A DNA stretch of 64,000 nt. Source: Verrucomicrobiaceae bacterium UBA7681. Lineage in GTDB: Bacteria; Verrucomicrobiota; Verrucomicrobiia; Verrucomicrobiales; Verrucomicrobiaceae. The translations under genes and the position numbers were made by a program. Positions 28,701-32,750 of the stretch are shown one piece after another. Below the pieces are notes generated by a model. The model saw only the letters and a list, made by a program, of their open reading frames with translations. It was not told where the DNA came from and made no database searches. The stretch covers positions 199,146 to 263,145 of the forward strand of contig DLGZ01000004.1 in NCBI GenBank assembly GCA_002482965.1. The letters run 5' to 3'. Every line of letters starts with the position of its first letter. Within the stretch, counting starts at the first letter, position 1.

Positions 28701-30322
28701 GTCGTCACGGTGTAAGCCTGAGTGCCATAGTAGCCTAGGTTGTCAGTGGCGCGGAGGGTGAAATTAGAGATCGCTGCACTGGTGGGCGTGCCGCTGATCA
28801 AGCCTGTGCTCGCATTCAATGTGAGGCCCGCTGGCAGGGAACCGCTGGCAACGCTCCAGGTGAAGGTTGGCGATGAACGCGCGACACTGAGGCCGTCATC
28901 GGCTCCGATCAGTTTGAAGGAGGAACTGTATGAATTCAGCGTGCCCGGGGCCGCGAACAGCTCGATGGCCTCACCTCCGCCCTGTTCGAAGAAAACGAGT
29001 TCAATCACGTGGGTTCCCGCCGTGAGTGTGACCGTGCCGAATCTATCTGCGGTCGCGTGCAGCGTGTCGTCATTGATGACCGTCGCCCCGTCGATCTTGA
29101 CGCGTGCACCGTCATCGGAGTTCGTGAGGAAGGTCCATGCACCGGCGGTCGGGATGGTGATGATCCCCGTGGCTTTCAGTGCAAAATTATCACCGGACCC
29201 TGCTGGGAAGGCAGTGTCTGTGACGTGACCTCCACCGGCACTGCTGCCGTTGTAGGCGATGGTTGATGCGGTCCCGGTCCAGTTGCTGATGCGGTTCGTT
29301 CCGGCCAGCACGGCATCCGCTGCGGCGAGAGTACCGACCGATGTCGATGAGAATGCCTGCTGGACGTCAAATCCAGACTCCAGGCCGGTCATCGTCTGGG
29401 AGTAAGGGGTGCCGACAGTCGGGGGGGGAAGCGTTGTGGGAGTGATGGAGATGAAATTATAAACCTGCAGCAGCAGAGTGGCCGACCCCTGGCAGCCAGA
29501 GGCATCCGTTGCGGTGAAGGTGAGGTTTACCCCGTCAGTATTGCTCTCCGTTGGAGTGCCGGAAATCACTCCGGTGGATGAATTTAAACTCAAGCCCGCA
29601 GGCAAAGTCCCTGAGGTCAGTGCCCAGCTGTAGCTGCCGTTGCCGCCGCTGGCTCCCAGTGTCTGAGAGTAGGGCCAGCTCACTGCACCATTTGGCAGGG
29701 CGGATGTGTTCAGGGTGATGGTGGGGCAGACAATACTCGTGATGTAGTCCTCAACCTCACCATTGCCGCTTGCACCGGTCGAGCCGGGATTGCTGGTGGA
29801 GGTCAGACGCACACGCACGCCTGCCGTGCCGCGAGATGCCGTGGCAGGCACCGTGAAATTCACCGTCTTATTTGAGTTGGATGTATTGTTGAAAATCACC
29901 GTGTTGCTGGCGATCTGCTCGCCGGCGTCAGTGAGCACGCCGTTGCGGTTGAAATCGATCCACACATTGAGGTAGGTGCTGGAGCCGATGGTGTTCGTGA
30001 CGTTCACCGTAAGGCTGCCGGAGGTGCCCGAGACAATGCTGGCGGGCACCGTGACGCCGTCTTCATCATCACTGCCGGTGATGTCGTCCCCGGTTGCCGT
30101 GGTATTGGCGGTGATGGCGGTTTCACCGTCAATGAGAGCACCAAGCTTCAGCCGCGAATTGACGGTGCTGGTGGCATTGGGGAAGCCGGAGTAGTCGCTG
30201 TAGTCGGTCGCCGCGCTGGCTGCCGTGGCGGCTGCCAGCAAGGCGCAGCACATTGGAACGACGAAACGTGTCGCTGAAAGGCGACACGCTAGATCGAAAA
30301 ATCGTGATGCGTTTTCCCTCAT
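7787..30322 (-). CDS. Giant secreted multi-domain surface protein (7511 aa; GEVED, He_PIG, SdrD_B modules)
   Basis: One uninterrupted frame of 7511 codons. Residues 1-38 are a signal peptide. I count about 20 GEVED modules (each ending GEVEDY or similar) and about 26 He_PIG Ig-like modules (YSQT...SGGTAPY...LPAGL...SGVISGTP). One He_PIG module is interrupted by a PA14-like insert (about residues 313-478, SDDGARVKIDG). There are four or five SdrD_B-like modules (IGDLVWNDTNNNGLHDSGE). A non-repetitive, possibly propeller-like block spans about residues 1115-1540. DPDEDGIPNLLEYALGTDP near residue 7090 is a thrombospondin-3-like calcium motif, and residues 7240-7511 resemble TIGR02597. There is no PEP-CTERM, LPxTG or autotransporter tail. 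Exported adhesin or surface-layer filament is the likely role, inferred from domains. The start lies 8 bp after the PEP-CTERM gene, so they are co-transcribed. Confidence 0.92.
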   Translation of the reverse strand: MRENASRFFDLACRLSATRFVVPMCCALLAAATAASAATDYSDYSGFPNATSTVNSRLKLGALIDGETAITANTTATGDDITGSDDEDGVTVPASIVSGTSGSLTVNVTNTIGSSTYLNVWIDFNRNGVLTDAGEQIASNTVIFNNTSNSNKTVNFTVPATASRGTAGVRVRLTSTSNPGSTGASGNGEVEDYITSIVCPTITLNTSALPNGAVSWPYSQTLGASGGNGSYSWALTSGTLPAGLSLNSSTGVISGTPTESNTDGVNLTFTATDASGCQGSATLLLQVYNFISITPTTLPPPTVGTPYSQTMTGLESGFDVQQAFSSTSVGTLAAADAVLAGTNRISNWTGTASTIAYNGSSAGGGHVTDTAFPAGSGDNFALKATGIITIPTAGAWTFLTNSDDGARVKIDGATVINDDTLHATADRFGTVTLTAGTHVIELVFFEQGGGEAIELFAAPGTLNSYSSSFKLIGADDGLSVARSSPTFTWSVASGSLPAGLTLNASTGLISGTPTSAAISNFTLRATDNLGYYGTQAYTVTTCSAITLSPSTLAASMVNSAYSQTVSATGGTAPYVFAVSSGSLPAGLTFDVNSGVISGRPSATTAASFTIAVTDANGCSALRAYSLTPASPTDFGDYSGLGSASSAVVSTLKIGALTDAESPATTNGTATGDDTTDLADEDGVTVPAYLIQGVSSSMTVNLTNTTGASAFLNVWIDFNGNGVLTDSGEQVAANTVISNGTTNSNRTVTFTVPGAAKSGVAGVRVRLTSTSSPGPTGASGNGEVEDYVVSIQPPSDFGDYSAFGIAGSTSSTTIRMGAQVDSESSNLANATATGDDANGVDDEDGVTLPASVIQGQSGVSVTVNVTNTSGADAFLNGWIDYNNNGVLTDTGEQIVVNDIVPTGTSGSNRSYTITVPAAAVAGVTGVRFRLSSTASPGDSGVSGTGEVEDNTITIFPASDHGDYSRFADASSYNSSDLAMGDLEDTEITAVTNLAATGDDITNINDEDGVTLQAVLVQGQAGVAVTIKLNNTTGAPAYLNGWVDFNNDGVITDSSEQVVTDVVVADGTSGDYQTFYFDVPSNASVASVGARFRLTSAASPGPTGASGYGEVEDYTTNIVAPSSNFRDYFYTIRSVGTQFYLDEISVYNPNSSTPTVSINPGILNLNTASPGFNTNGSDAVMNGLALDWLNRRFYWAATTSTSNGYNFSLYTAAYDNVSKSWSYQQVTGSALSNILLNSGTPNSSSASAGAFPRAAFYDGEYYAGGQLNNNVAVWHLNSSGTGLNSPAITDYPNFFHQSQTFNGGDFVIRPQDGLLVTSTVISSSNTLFNQFLSNGLNPSGPAASTTNINSQISYSSNSSVQIAGVGGVTRLYALGSTGSNLYRIDSYDTASPRAVKVGPLPTAAYADLSEGISTSVTSLGVKGIVYNDVNGLADGILSGTGTNAGGTLYAMLVDSAGKLVDSFPVKSDGTFILGGASANSSYRVVLSTSYGSLGSTAPAAAVPTGWLNAGEFLGSGAGSDGTIDGSLAVNIGSVGVVNATIGLSQTLGIGDLVWNDTNNNGLHDSGESGIGGVTVQLWNPGSDNAIGGSGSAADTLIATTATDATGAYNFAGLSAGKHFVTVTPPTLYSVVSSTAAGDNGVDDDNNGSQPGGRATTVYSPVVTLAQNTEPGNLSSGGTNLDSTIDFGLLTAVDYGDYSLFGSAGSALVANLYLGTLIDSEYSPFNNANANGDDLNGLADEDSVTVPASIFVGTSGTLSITTTNTSGSSAFLHVWIDFNRNGVLTDSGEQVASNVLITNGTNKANRNVNFTVPGTASLGAAGVRVRLTSVSTPGPTGTSGNGEVEDYVTTIACPVVTVASLNAGTVSSAYSQTLSASGGTAPYTWALISGTLPAGLAFNSNTAVISGTPTTGNGAGTNLNFRVTDANGCQATIPVRVQVCPVVTISTSTLPAAIQGAPYSQAISSASGASPYSYTIASGALPAGLTLSTAGVISGTSTTTGTATFTVQSADANGCPGTRTLSITTNPPVTDFGDYPGFAAASQTASTEIRIGAAATDVEPVNPTTGTANADDTTGTDDEDLVIPSVVSGGELNVNIPVTLSGSVSLGRIGVWADWNGDGDTLDANETVTLSSTGIIGGSNTITATFSPPAGTTVGTKYLRIIVVEGTTAPTFSSASTLKGEVEDYAITVIAPTLDYGDLPDPIIGTSASNYQTLSNDNGPAHIANSNLRLGAAVNAEGNGQPNSTATGDTFDDGVAALPTLTQNLPATLTISATNAFGSSGFLKAWIDWNNDGNLSADEELGSEISVPNGTNNGSFSFNFTVPSSAVLGANLGLRVRLASTTIPASNGVVGTGEVEDYLVAVNTSTVDFGDYPNFASASRVASTLIKVGTAATDVETSNPTSGNATADDTTGTDDEDLTMPTLQVGTNSTLTIPVTLASPVTSGRIAVFADWNGDNDVLDTNETVSLSTSNLVTGSNSITATLSPPVGITGGVKYLRIIVSEGTTGPSFSGSSALRGEVEDYPITVIASTLDYGDLPDTGTGTSTGNYQTLNSDSGPSHTATATTLRLGATVDTEIDGQPNSTATGDGADEDGISSMPVFNRGQAYTIPVSVFNNTGGTARIFGFIDWNNDGDFADSGETLTAVAVSSSASQQTINITGTTPGTAVIGTYGARFRLATATTLTSTGTTGNGEVEDYIVTGACPTIAITPTTLPATTQYSSYNQTLISTNGTAPYTWTIASGSLPGGVTMTSAGVFSGTVTSASGAYVFTAKVTDANGCSATQSYTISVGSSGMSVGNLIFLDENNNGLKDSNERGIPNVPVEIWSAGADGRVNSADDQPVTNGTASVLTSGGMLTAGTYGTIASGFSTLTARTDWTGLYQFTELPTGVYYLKITPPNKSVFSSKYGSGTTTYSLNLDFPLASSTSVLLDNGIDNDNNGVQTVVSFVSSADAVVAGVGAAVFSIPFTLATATEPGTSNLGSDEYTIDFGLRPCPAIGITPLTVPAVSSGVAYNTSLTASGGVAPYAFAITQGTLPAGLSISSSGIISGTTSTTGTSAITVRATDARGCQGFTTIQLSVTTAMSITTSSLPNGTEGTAYTSTTFAATGGNGSYQNWRVSTGVLPSGLSINSSTGVLSGTPASPGTYVVTVAVDDALVTPASVSVTNGSVETDAWSAITFTPRTSITGWTLGNSTLSGTTTAAQVYGVSNSNANNSLLGQTPAGSQYLASPFVDSWASQTVSGFTVGRPYTMRVRYAMRGSFANPTTAEAQPPFYGNALWIAGYNASAASLFGPASVNFPAPSAANYDTWATFDMPFVPQTSSMVFSYGLAGMAIDDVQFIPTVAATATATRQYTFVIAGNRDWGDLPDTGIGTGTANYQTTSSDSGPSHYRDTNLRLGATLDIESDGQPNTTSAGDDLSGIDDEDGIATLPVFSRGQSFTIPVSVFNNTGTSANVFAFIDWNNDGDFLDPSEALSSASVSSSGSQQSVNVTGTVPGNAVLAQIGLRVRLSTVGSLGAFGVATNGEVEDYLITTTCPTIAMSPASLSGGILSNAYSQTVTASGGSAPYTYALSSGTLPSGVTLNATSGVLSGTPNVSGTFNFTLGATDANGCVGTKTYAVVMTCPAFAITPTSLSSGTVGSAYSQTLAASGGASPYGSWTVTSGTLPTGLTLSAAGVISGTPTTSNGAGASFTVRTTDANGCQGSQAITLKICPVVTVNPSTLTASLVNSPYSQTLTASGGASAYTFTVSSGTLPTGLALSTAGVLSGTPTSTASRTFTITATDANGCPGSRSYTLAPSCALIVVTPATATRATVGTAYSQTLSATGGLAPYGSWTVTSGTLPAGLGLNASTGVISGTPTASNGAGASVTFRTTDANGCTGTQAVTLQVCPVISITPASLPNGTINSTYSQTLTGSGGTSPYAFTLSSGTLPSGVTLSSAGVLSGTPTNTTSASFTLTATDANGCSGTISYTVTPAPDSDYGDYSLFTNASSRMNSALRIGAVTDVEASATTNTTATGDDITGTDDEDGVTLPASITQGGASTITVNVTNTSGSTAFLNAWIDFNQNGSLADPGEQIASNTLITTGTSNSNRTLSFTAPANAVLGTVGVRVRLTSASSPGPTGASGNGEVEDNVIAIVAPTTDYGDFLLFADAYSTGSTNLKIGALQDLEGSATKDASAQGDDTTGSDDEDGVSFPSMTAGQPMTLPVNVTNLTGSTAYLNAWIDYNNNGVLTDAGEQIASNVNIITGTNGGTVNLDFNVPTNAVTAAALIGARFRLTNVPTPGTTGGVGIGEVEDHTVVILAPLTDFGDFSGAPSVSNTASTNLRLGALVDTEYAATTDANATGDDLNGVDDEDGVTLSSMTAGAPATISVVASNNTGAAAYLNAWIDYNDNGVFTDPGEQIATNTSVATGTTNKTYNLSITVPASAVTGTNLGMRTRLSSDVSPGSTGSGGVGEVEDYVVNIDEPTTDFGDYSVFGIVTSTKNNRLRLGSLVDTEYSATTNATATGDNITGLDDEDGITFPSMIAGAAATIPVVVTNTSGTSAYLNAWIDYNGNGSLDDAGEQIATNMAVFTGTQNSTLNLNITVPATTLTGVNLGARVLLTSSSSPGNTGNVGMGEIEDYVVNITAPTTDFGDFSGFADASQGVSPSLRMGASVDAEYASTRDSTATGDDTTGIDDEDGVTLPPMIAGQTLTVPVVASNSSGAMGYLNAWIDYNKDGTLAASEQIATNINVPDGSNDSTFDVTFTVPSTVVTGTNLGVRFRLSAPTSPGSTGANAAIGEVEDYVVNITSPTLDYGDYFAFGSAASTANTKLRMGSRVDTEPDETTNTTATGDDLKGTDDEDGVTFVSLTAGLAGSITAKVTNSSGSSAYLNAWIDYNNNGNLTDSGEQIATNTVITTGTSGANKKINFTVPVNVISGTPIGVRVRLTSVSSPGPTGTVGTGEVEDYVTTINGPTSDYGDWSGIADASNTVASSIRLGALIDAEFSSTRNATATGDDTNNLDDEDGVTLPAMTAGGSYSVPVIVTNNSSTPAFLNAWVDFNNNGSFDDAGEQFANNVNIADGSSSVTLNQSITVPTTAVTGTNLGVRFRLTSTSSPGSTGSDGGNGEVEDYVVNIAVPTTDFGDFSKFTSASSTANNSLRIGAQVDTEFSATTNPTATGDDITGINDEDGVTMPSLTAGAPATVPVFVTNTFGSTAYLNAWIDFNNNGVLTDAGEQIATNVTIANGTSNSTQNLSITVPANAVTGTNVGVRFRLTSVSSPGSSGAAGTGEVEDYVVSIISPPLDYGDWSGIADAASTANSSLRLGALVDTEYVSTRNAAATGDDSTGVADEDGVTLPSMIAGAPATIPVIVTNTTGASAFLNIWIDYNNNGVLTDAGEQIATNVSISNGTSDSTRNINITVPAGAATGSNVGLRVRLTSVASPGVTGTAGIGEVEDYVTSIAVPSTDFGDWSGAQDASSIASSNLRMGALADTEYVSTLNASATGDDITGSDDEDGVTIPSQVPGTAGSATVVVTNNSGAAGYLNAWIDFNNNGSFTDDGEQIATNTVIANGTNGVTQAVNFIVPVTSVPGQRGARFRLTSTQSPTSVGASGIGEVEDNLVTIVCLPIVLSPTTLTTPTVGTAFSQTFTASGGLAPYTYSVGSGTLPAGLTLSSAGVLSGTPTSSSTATFSIVATDSYDCSGSRSFTVTPVCPTITVNPSTLPSGTVGTAYSQTLTASGGTAPYTFAVTSGTLPAGLTLNTTSGINAGQISGTPTTSNAGGVSLTFRATDANGCTGTRTVNLIICPVITLTPATLPAPTVGTAYSQTLAGSGGAAAYTFTLASGSLPSWATLSSSGVLSGTPTSTTAATFTVRATDANGCSGTLSYTVTPVCPTITITPAALAQGTVGSAYSQTLTATGGIAPYSTWTVTSGTLPAGLSLNASTGVISGTPTATASPATTITVRVNDANGCQGTRAITLQVCPVIALAPTTLTTPVIGVAYSQTITASGGTASYSYALASGSLPAWATLSTAGVITGTPTNGTAATFFVRATDANGCTGTMSCTLAPNCPTISITPTTPPQGTVGSAYSQALTATGGTAPYSTWTVTSGTLPAGLSLNASTGVISGTPTTANGLGVNVSIRANDANGCQGTQVITLQICPVIVLAPTTPATPTVSTAYSQTFTASGSSGSYTFTLASGTLPTWATLSSTGILSGMPNSPNSATFTVRATDANGCSGTQTYTITPVCPAMAITPTTAITGTVGSIYSQPLSGSGGTAPYAAWTVTSGTLPAGLSLNANTGIISGTPTASTGAATSVTVRTTDARGCQVSAVISIKVCPVIALSPTTLATSTAGTSYSQTVAASGGVAPYVFTVSSGALPAGLTFSSAGALTGTPTSTASASFTLTATDANGCVGTRNYTMVPACPTITLSPSTLPNGMVNSAYSQTITSSGGVGVITFSISSGTLPAGLSLNSTSGVISGTPTSTAASTFTVRATDSNNCTGSLSYTVTPACPVITVTPATLTTGGVGVVYSQTLSGGGGIAPYAAWTVTSGTLPAGLALNASSGVISGTPTASNGTGVNVTIRTTDANGCQGSSVVSIKICPVITQSPATLATPVVGTAYTQTITPSGGVSPYTFTLASGTLPSGLTLSSSGTITGTTTSVASASFTVRASAADGCSSTVAYTLAPVCPVLTLTPTTATLPVAYLGASYTQALTASGGTSPYTYALQSGDLPGGVLLSSSGTLSGTPTAKGSFPVTVRVTDANACAQSFNITLVVRTLSIGNLVFEDSNNNGLKDSGEPGVAGATVQLFTTGDDNAIGGSDTAADVQVGSDFITTSSGEYLFSFLPAGNFYVKVTPPVDYVLTGGTASTGDNNIDNNNDGAQPGGSGTALFSPVINLSGSAESITDGDTDPDTNLTVDFGLWSSVAVGNFIFLDINGDGRRNEGESLGNIYVELYAQGATPGVDEPVTVGTSGCSCKGRYYLEGLNPGTYFLHIPASQFTTGSPLEGLFPMSSVVEGDDDVGQDLIFNNNPAANGASSGLFTLRPGFCPVGAAESGAEGSTDDTDNMDARVDLTRDLGIVAPAGTGFAASEAIRRYIVTGGFTASVLPGASTFATWSQGSEIGGATADPDEDGIPNLLEYALGTDPASPLQSSRFALTHDATTGTLIALLTQPTATHDDLIISLETLTDLSKAGSASAWKKLTMASTTTINTDGTLTRSYSNLEKLLVFKGLDAGYIRLHVDLDANRDGVPEATVTSGVQGWGRQAFATGARTFSMPLLNTAFFTGRVTAVSANEIRLPFILTLPSGSFYLEALDGPLAGQRFDIDATSSSGNTVVLQNTSEPYAGLTNARISIRQHHTLADLLPSAAFSSEDRILFFDPAVSNYTTLTNSNGYWLSDVLSMNARPFAAHEAALVQVRGAGNTLIYTGEVRLTNFVTPLVAGTQLVAPGWPVATPAPVNGLTSGLTPETADRFRLWDGDTTPDASSYTGYYLDGTTTPPAWLPQTTPAPAAIAQPFHGFFLIRTAPLPLNQLPPW
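10078..13521 (-). repeat. He_PIG array 2 in the giant gene: 13 Ig-like modules of about 265 bp
   Basis: Tandem coding repeats (about residues 5601-6748). Most alternate between type A (WTVTSGTLPAGLSLNAS, then DANGCQGT) and type B (TFTLASGTLP..ATLSS, then DANGCSGT). Each module opens with CP.I and has a second Cys in NGC near its end. Units are visibly similar at DNA level, so recombination-driven change in copy number is possible. Confidence 0.85.
13522..18417 (-). repeat. GEVED array in the giant gene: 10 tandem modules of about 490 bp
   Basis: About residues 3969-5600. Each unit starts DFGDYS or similar and has an acidic loop (TGDDxTGxDDEDGVT), then a calcium-loop-like segment (WIDYNNNGVLTDAGEQIATN) and a terminal GEVEDYVV. 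It is the longest uninterrupted run of one module type in the protein. Confidence 0.85.
18418..19735 (-). repeat. He_PIG array 1 in the giant gene: 5 Ig-like modules
   Basis: About residues 3530-3968, with a spacing near 264 bp. Modules two to five alternate A-B-A-B like array 2, from which they are separated by the ten-module GEVED array. Confidence 0.8.
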
Positions 30323-30330
30323 GGGGTGGC

Positions 30331-31044
30331 TCAGAGCAGGGGCATGCGGGTCTGGCGCCGTGTGCGGCGTGTGAGATGTGCGGCTGCCGCGGCAAGCAGC
30401 AGAAATGCAGAACCGGGTTCAGGAACCACGGCTGTTTGCAGACTGAACGTCCCCGGGGTCGTGGAATAAGTCCCCGGTCCCTGCACTCCATTGGCACCGC
30501 CAATGACGGAGGTGTTGGCATCCGTTAGCTGCCAGGTGTACGAGCCGCCGGTGTCTGTTGGATCTGGAATGGCCCAGTCATCCGCCAAATCACCCACAGG
30601 TGATCCATCGGTCACCAGCGCCCATTCACTGCTGGGCACGATCACTTTGGAATTGAAGGCCCATAGATAGACCGTATCCCCTTGGGTAAAGACATCGGGG
30701 GATGTGTAACGGGTTGATTCAGAGGTGCCATCCAGGTGGAAATCCACGGTTCCGCCGAAAAACTGCTCGGTGGAATTCCAGCCATTGGCGTCCGGATCAA
30801 AGGCAAGATCAATCACATGCCAGTTGGCCTGCCATTGATCCACGTTCTGATACGTAGGGGTGAATCCACCGGTAAAAGTTCCAATCTCAAACGTAAAAGT
30901 GGCATCGAGAGCGTTGCCGGAACTGTCGAAGAGGTCGTCGTTGAAGTTACTTCCCCAGAAGACCGTGCTGGCCTGGGCACCGTGAGTCCATGCCAGCGCT
31001 AGAGCGAGGCAGAGGAGTCTTAGGGGGTAGAAAGGCGTTTTCAT
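30331..31044 (-). CDS. PEP-CTERM sorting-domain protein
   Basis: This 237-residue exported protein has a signal peptide (MKTPFYPLRLLCLALALAW, ending near HGAQA). The globular part is acidic and aromatic, of unknown function, and begins TVFWGSNFNDDLFDSSG. It closes with a PEP-CTERM anchor: VPEPG, then the hydrophobic SAFLLLAAAAAHL, then the basic RRTRR. PEP-CTERM proteins are processed by exosortase (EpsH/XrtA family) and are typically linked to exopolysaccharide or biofilm; no exosortase is visible in this window. The stop lies 8 bp before the start of the giant surface protein gene, so the two form an operon. The AT-rich region upstream (31155-31190) contains the best promoter candidate. Confidence 0.85.
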   Translation of the reverse strand: MKTPFYPLRLLCLALALAWTHGAQASTVFWGSNFNDDLFDSSGNALDATFTFEIGTFTGGFTPTYQNVDQWQANWHVIDLAFDPDANGWNSTEQFFGGTVDFHLDGTSESTRYTSPDVFTQGDTVYLWAFNSKVIVPSSEWALVTDGSPVGDLADDWAIPDPTDTGGSYTWQLTDANTSVIGGANGVQGPGTYSTTPGTFSLQTAVVPEPGSAFLLLAAAAAHLTRRTRRQTRMPLL

Positions 31045-31377
31045 CAGGGCGGGCTCTTGGACTGTTTTGAGGCGGGGAAATCAGGTTCGGATGTGACTGC
31101 GGAAATCGAAGGGCATCCCCTTTAAAGTGGAATATGGTCTGACGTATCACACATATTATAAATATAATAACAACAATTGCAGCAAACAAGCGTGAATTCG
31201 ATTTTATTTTAGAAATCCTAACTGTTCAGGATGGCGGTTTGCCATGTCACGCCGTGGTCAAATCGCCCTCTCAGAAATGACGTCTTGGCTCAATGACACC
31301 CATTTTCCACCCTCCTTACTCAGGTATTCAGCGCAGGAGGTTGCAAAATCTCATGGCGCTGGCCGATGTCGCGGCTA
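31045..31377. other. Intergenic region upstream of the PEP-CTERM/giant-protein operon
   Basis: A markedly AT-rich block (about 31130-31220) stands out from the GC-rich surroundings and contains the promoter candidate at 31161-31189. The remaining bases up to the small plus-strand gene hold nothing I can identify. Confidence 0.5.
31161..31189 (-). promoter_or_regulatory. Candidate sigma-70 promoter for the PEP-CTERM/giant-protein operon
   Basis: On the minus strand TTGTTT (31184-31189) and TATATT (31161-31166) are 17 bp apart. An overlapping TATAAT lies at 31155-31160. The leader to the ATG at 31044 would be about 110 nt. Assignment is by consensus only. Confidence 0.45.
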
Positions 31378-31623
31378 ATGGAGCCGATGAAATTGGAACA
31401 AGGCCAGATTTGGAAACAGGGAGAGGATTACCTCCGCATTGTGGAATGGGCACGTCTGTCCATCGAGTACAAGGTGATGAAAGACCCCGTCTCCAAGCAG
31501 GGAACGGTGCACCAAGCCACAAAGAAGGATTTTTGCCGCCTGCTCAAAGGGGCCGTGCTGCTGAAGCCGGAGGATCTGCCCTCCGCTGAAGCGGAGGTCA
31601 GTCCCGCTCCAGAAACATTGTGA
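31378..31623 (+). CDS. Small conserved hypothetical protein
   Basis: This product of about 81 residues (MEPMKLEQGQIWKQG...) has no recognised domain. It contains GQIWKQGEDYLRIVEW followed by a basic middle (KKDFCRLLKG), with no signal peptide and no membrane segment, so it is probably cytoplasmic. The composition is protein-like and differs from the shadow frames here. I recall similar small proteins starting GQIWR/K..EDY.RIV in verrucomicrobia but cannot name a function. The frame opens at 31366, and ATGs at 31378 and 31387 are also possible. It ends before the convergent methyltransferase gene. Confidence 0.55.
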   Translation: MEPMKLEQGQIWKQGEDYLRIVEWARLSIEYKVMKDPVSKQGTVHQATKKDFCRLLKGAVLLKPEDLPSAEAEVSPAPETL

Positions 31624-32680
31624 ATTCGTGTCGGTTGTAGGTCAGGTGCGTTTGCGCAAACAGGCGCAGACCGGCAGCTTTGGACATCGCAACAATGAGG
31701 CGGAACAACTCGTTGGCCTCATCCAGCGAATCAATGCGCGGCACTTTGAGCGTGAAGACGACGAGGCCGCCTAGCTTGAGAAAACGTGAGAGACGGGTCA
31801 CCTGCTCGATGGATTCCTCCGGCGGTCCGTTCATGTCGCACAGCAGCGCGTCATAGAGGGTGCCTGCCTTGGGCTGAAAGGCGGCCACATCATCGAGGAA
31901 AAACTTCAGCCCTGGCCGGCCATCAAGGCGTTTGTCGAGCGGTGCACGATCAATCGCCGTCACACGCTGATTGCGGGCGAGCAGTTCCGACGTCATGCCG
32001 CCGGGGCAGGCCCCCAGCTCGATCCAGTGACTGCCTTCCTTCAGCGGTGGCCGGTACAGCAGCAGGTAATGCAGCGCTTCCGCGATTTTGGCTCCCGCAC
32101 GGCTGATCGTGTCCGGTGAATCCTGATCAATGTATTTGCTGCCGCCAGCATAAAGGCCGTTCGAGGCACGCGGACTCTGCATGCCGCAGAAGAGGCCCTC
32201 TTTGCCAACGAGACAAAACAAGGTCTCCGCCGTCGCATCCTGCTCCTCCACCGTCGCAGCGGCCAGTTTGGGGAACAACTGCAGCACCCGGCCACGTAGA
32301 TTCGATGCCAGGCCCTTGTAGTACTTGTCGGGAGACGTGGGCTGCAGTGTGCCGATGAAGATCCCCTGGGGCTTGCGGTCACCGAATTTCTTCAGCAGCG
32401 TTTGCGCCGCCTTCTCGATGAAGCCGTCCATCTTCTGCGCATTGCAGGGCCAGGTGTGGTCCATCGGCAGATTCCAGCGTGCAAACTTCGCTGCTTCAGA
32501 CTGGCGGATCTTTGCCGGGGTTGCGGTCTTGATCAGATAATAATCCTGACCCAGCCGTGTGCTCGAAACAGCGCCCATCTGCTGCAGCACAGTGTCTGCG
32601 ATCCCCTCAAAAATCTCGGGAATGCGCACCAGCCAGGGGCGGTGAGTCGGGGTGTCGGCGTTCGTTTCGCTGTCGGTCAT
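31598..32680 (-). CDS. RlmM-like FtsJ-fold rRNA 2'-O-methyltransferase
   Basis: A 360-residue protein with an N-terminal RNA-binding-type region (to about residue 190) and a C-terminal FtsJ-like Rossmann domain. The SAM-binding motif is WIELGACPGGMT (219-230), followed by VTAIDRAPL and LLCDMNG (279-285). A catalytic lysine candidate lies in TLKVPR, and the K-D-K-E pattern fits 2'-O-methyltransferases. RlmM methylates C2498 of E. coli 23S rRNA; the exact target here is inferred. The frame extends to a GTG at 32758 overlapping the response-regulator stop, but ATG 32680 is preceded by CAGGAG and gives a more normal N-terminus. It probably shares the transcript of the two-component genes upstream. 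Confidence 0.82.
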   Translation of the reverse strand: MTDSETNADTPTHRPWLVRIPEIFEGIADTVLQQMGAVSSTRLGQDYYLIKTATPAKIRQSEAAKFARWNLPMDHTWPCNAQKMDGFIEKAAQTLLKKFGDRKPQGIFIGTLQPTSPDKYYKGLASNLRGRVLQLFPKLAAATVEEQDATAETLFCLVGKEGLFCGMQSPRASNGLYAGGSKYIDQDSPDTISRAGAKIAEALHYLLLYRPPLKEGSHWIELGACPGGMTSELLARNQRVTAIDRAPLDKRLDGRPGLKFFLDDVAAFQPKAGTLYDALLCDMNGPPEESIEQVTRLSRFLKLGGLVVFTLKVPRIDSLDEANELFRLIVAMSKAAGLRLFAQTHLTYNRHEFTMFLERD

Positions 32681-32750
32681 GTACTCCTGCACTCGCGCTG
32701 CATTGGTCTGTCTGCAAGCAGAGGAGTGCTGCCGGATTCCGGCGGTCGGC

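Noticed and set aside
31293..31589. Alternative 98-codon frame overlapping the small gene at 31378
   Set aside because: It has a possible GGAGG upstream of an internal ATG, but the peptide is Arg/Gly-rich and shadow-like, whereas the other frame gives a coherent protein.
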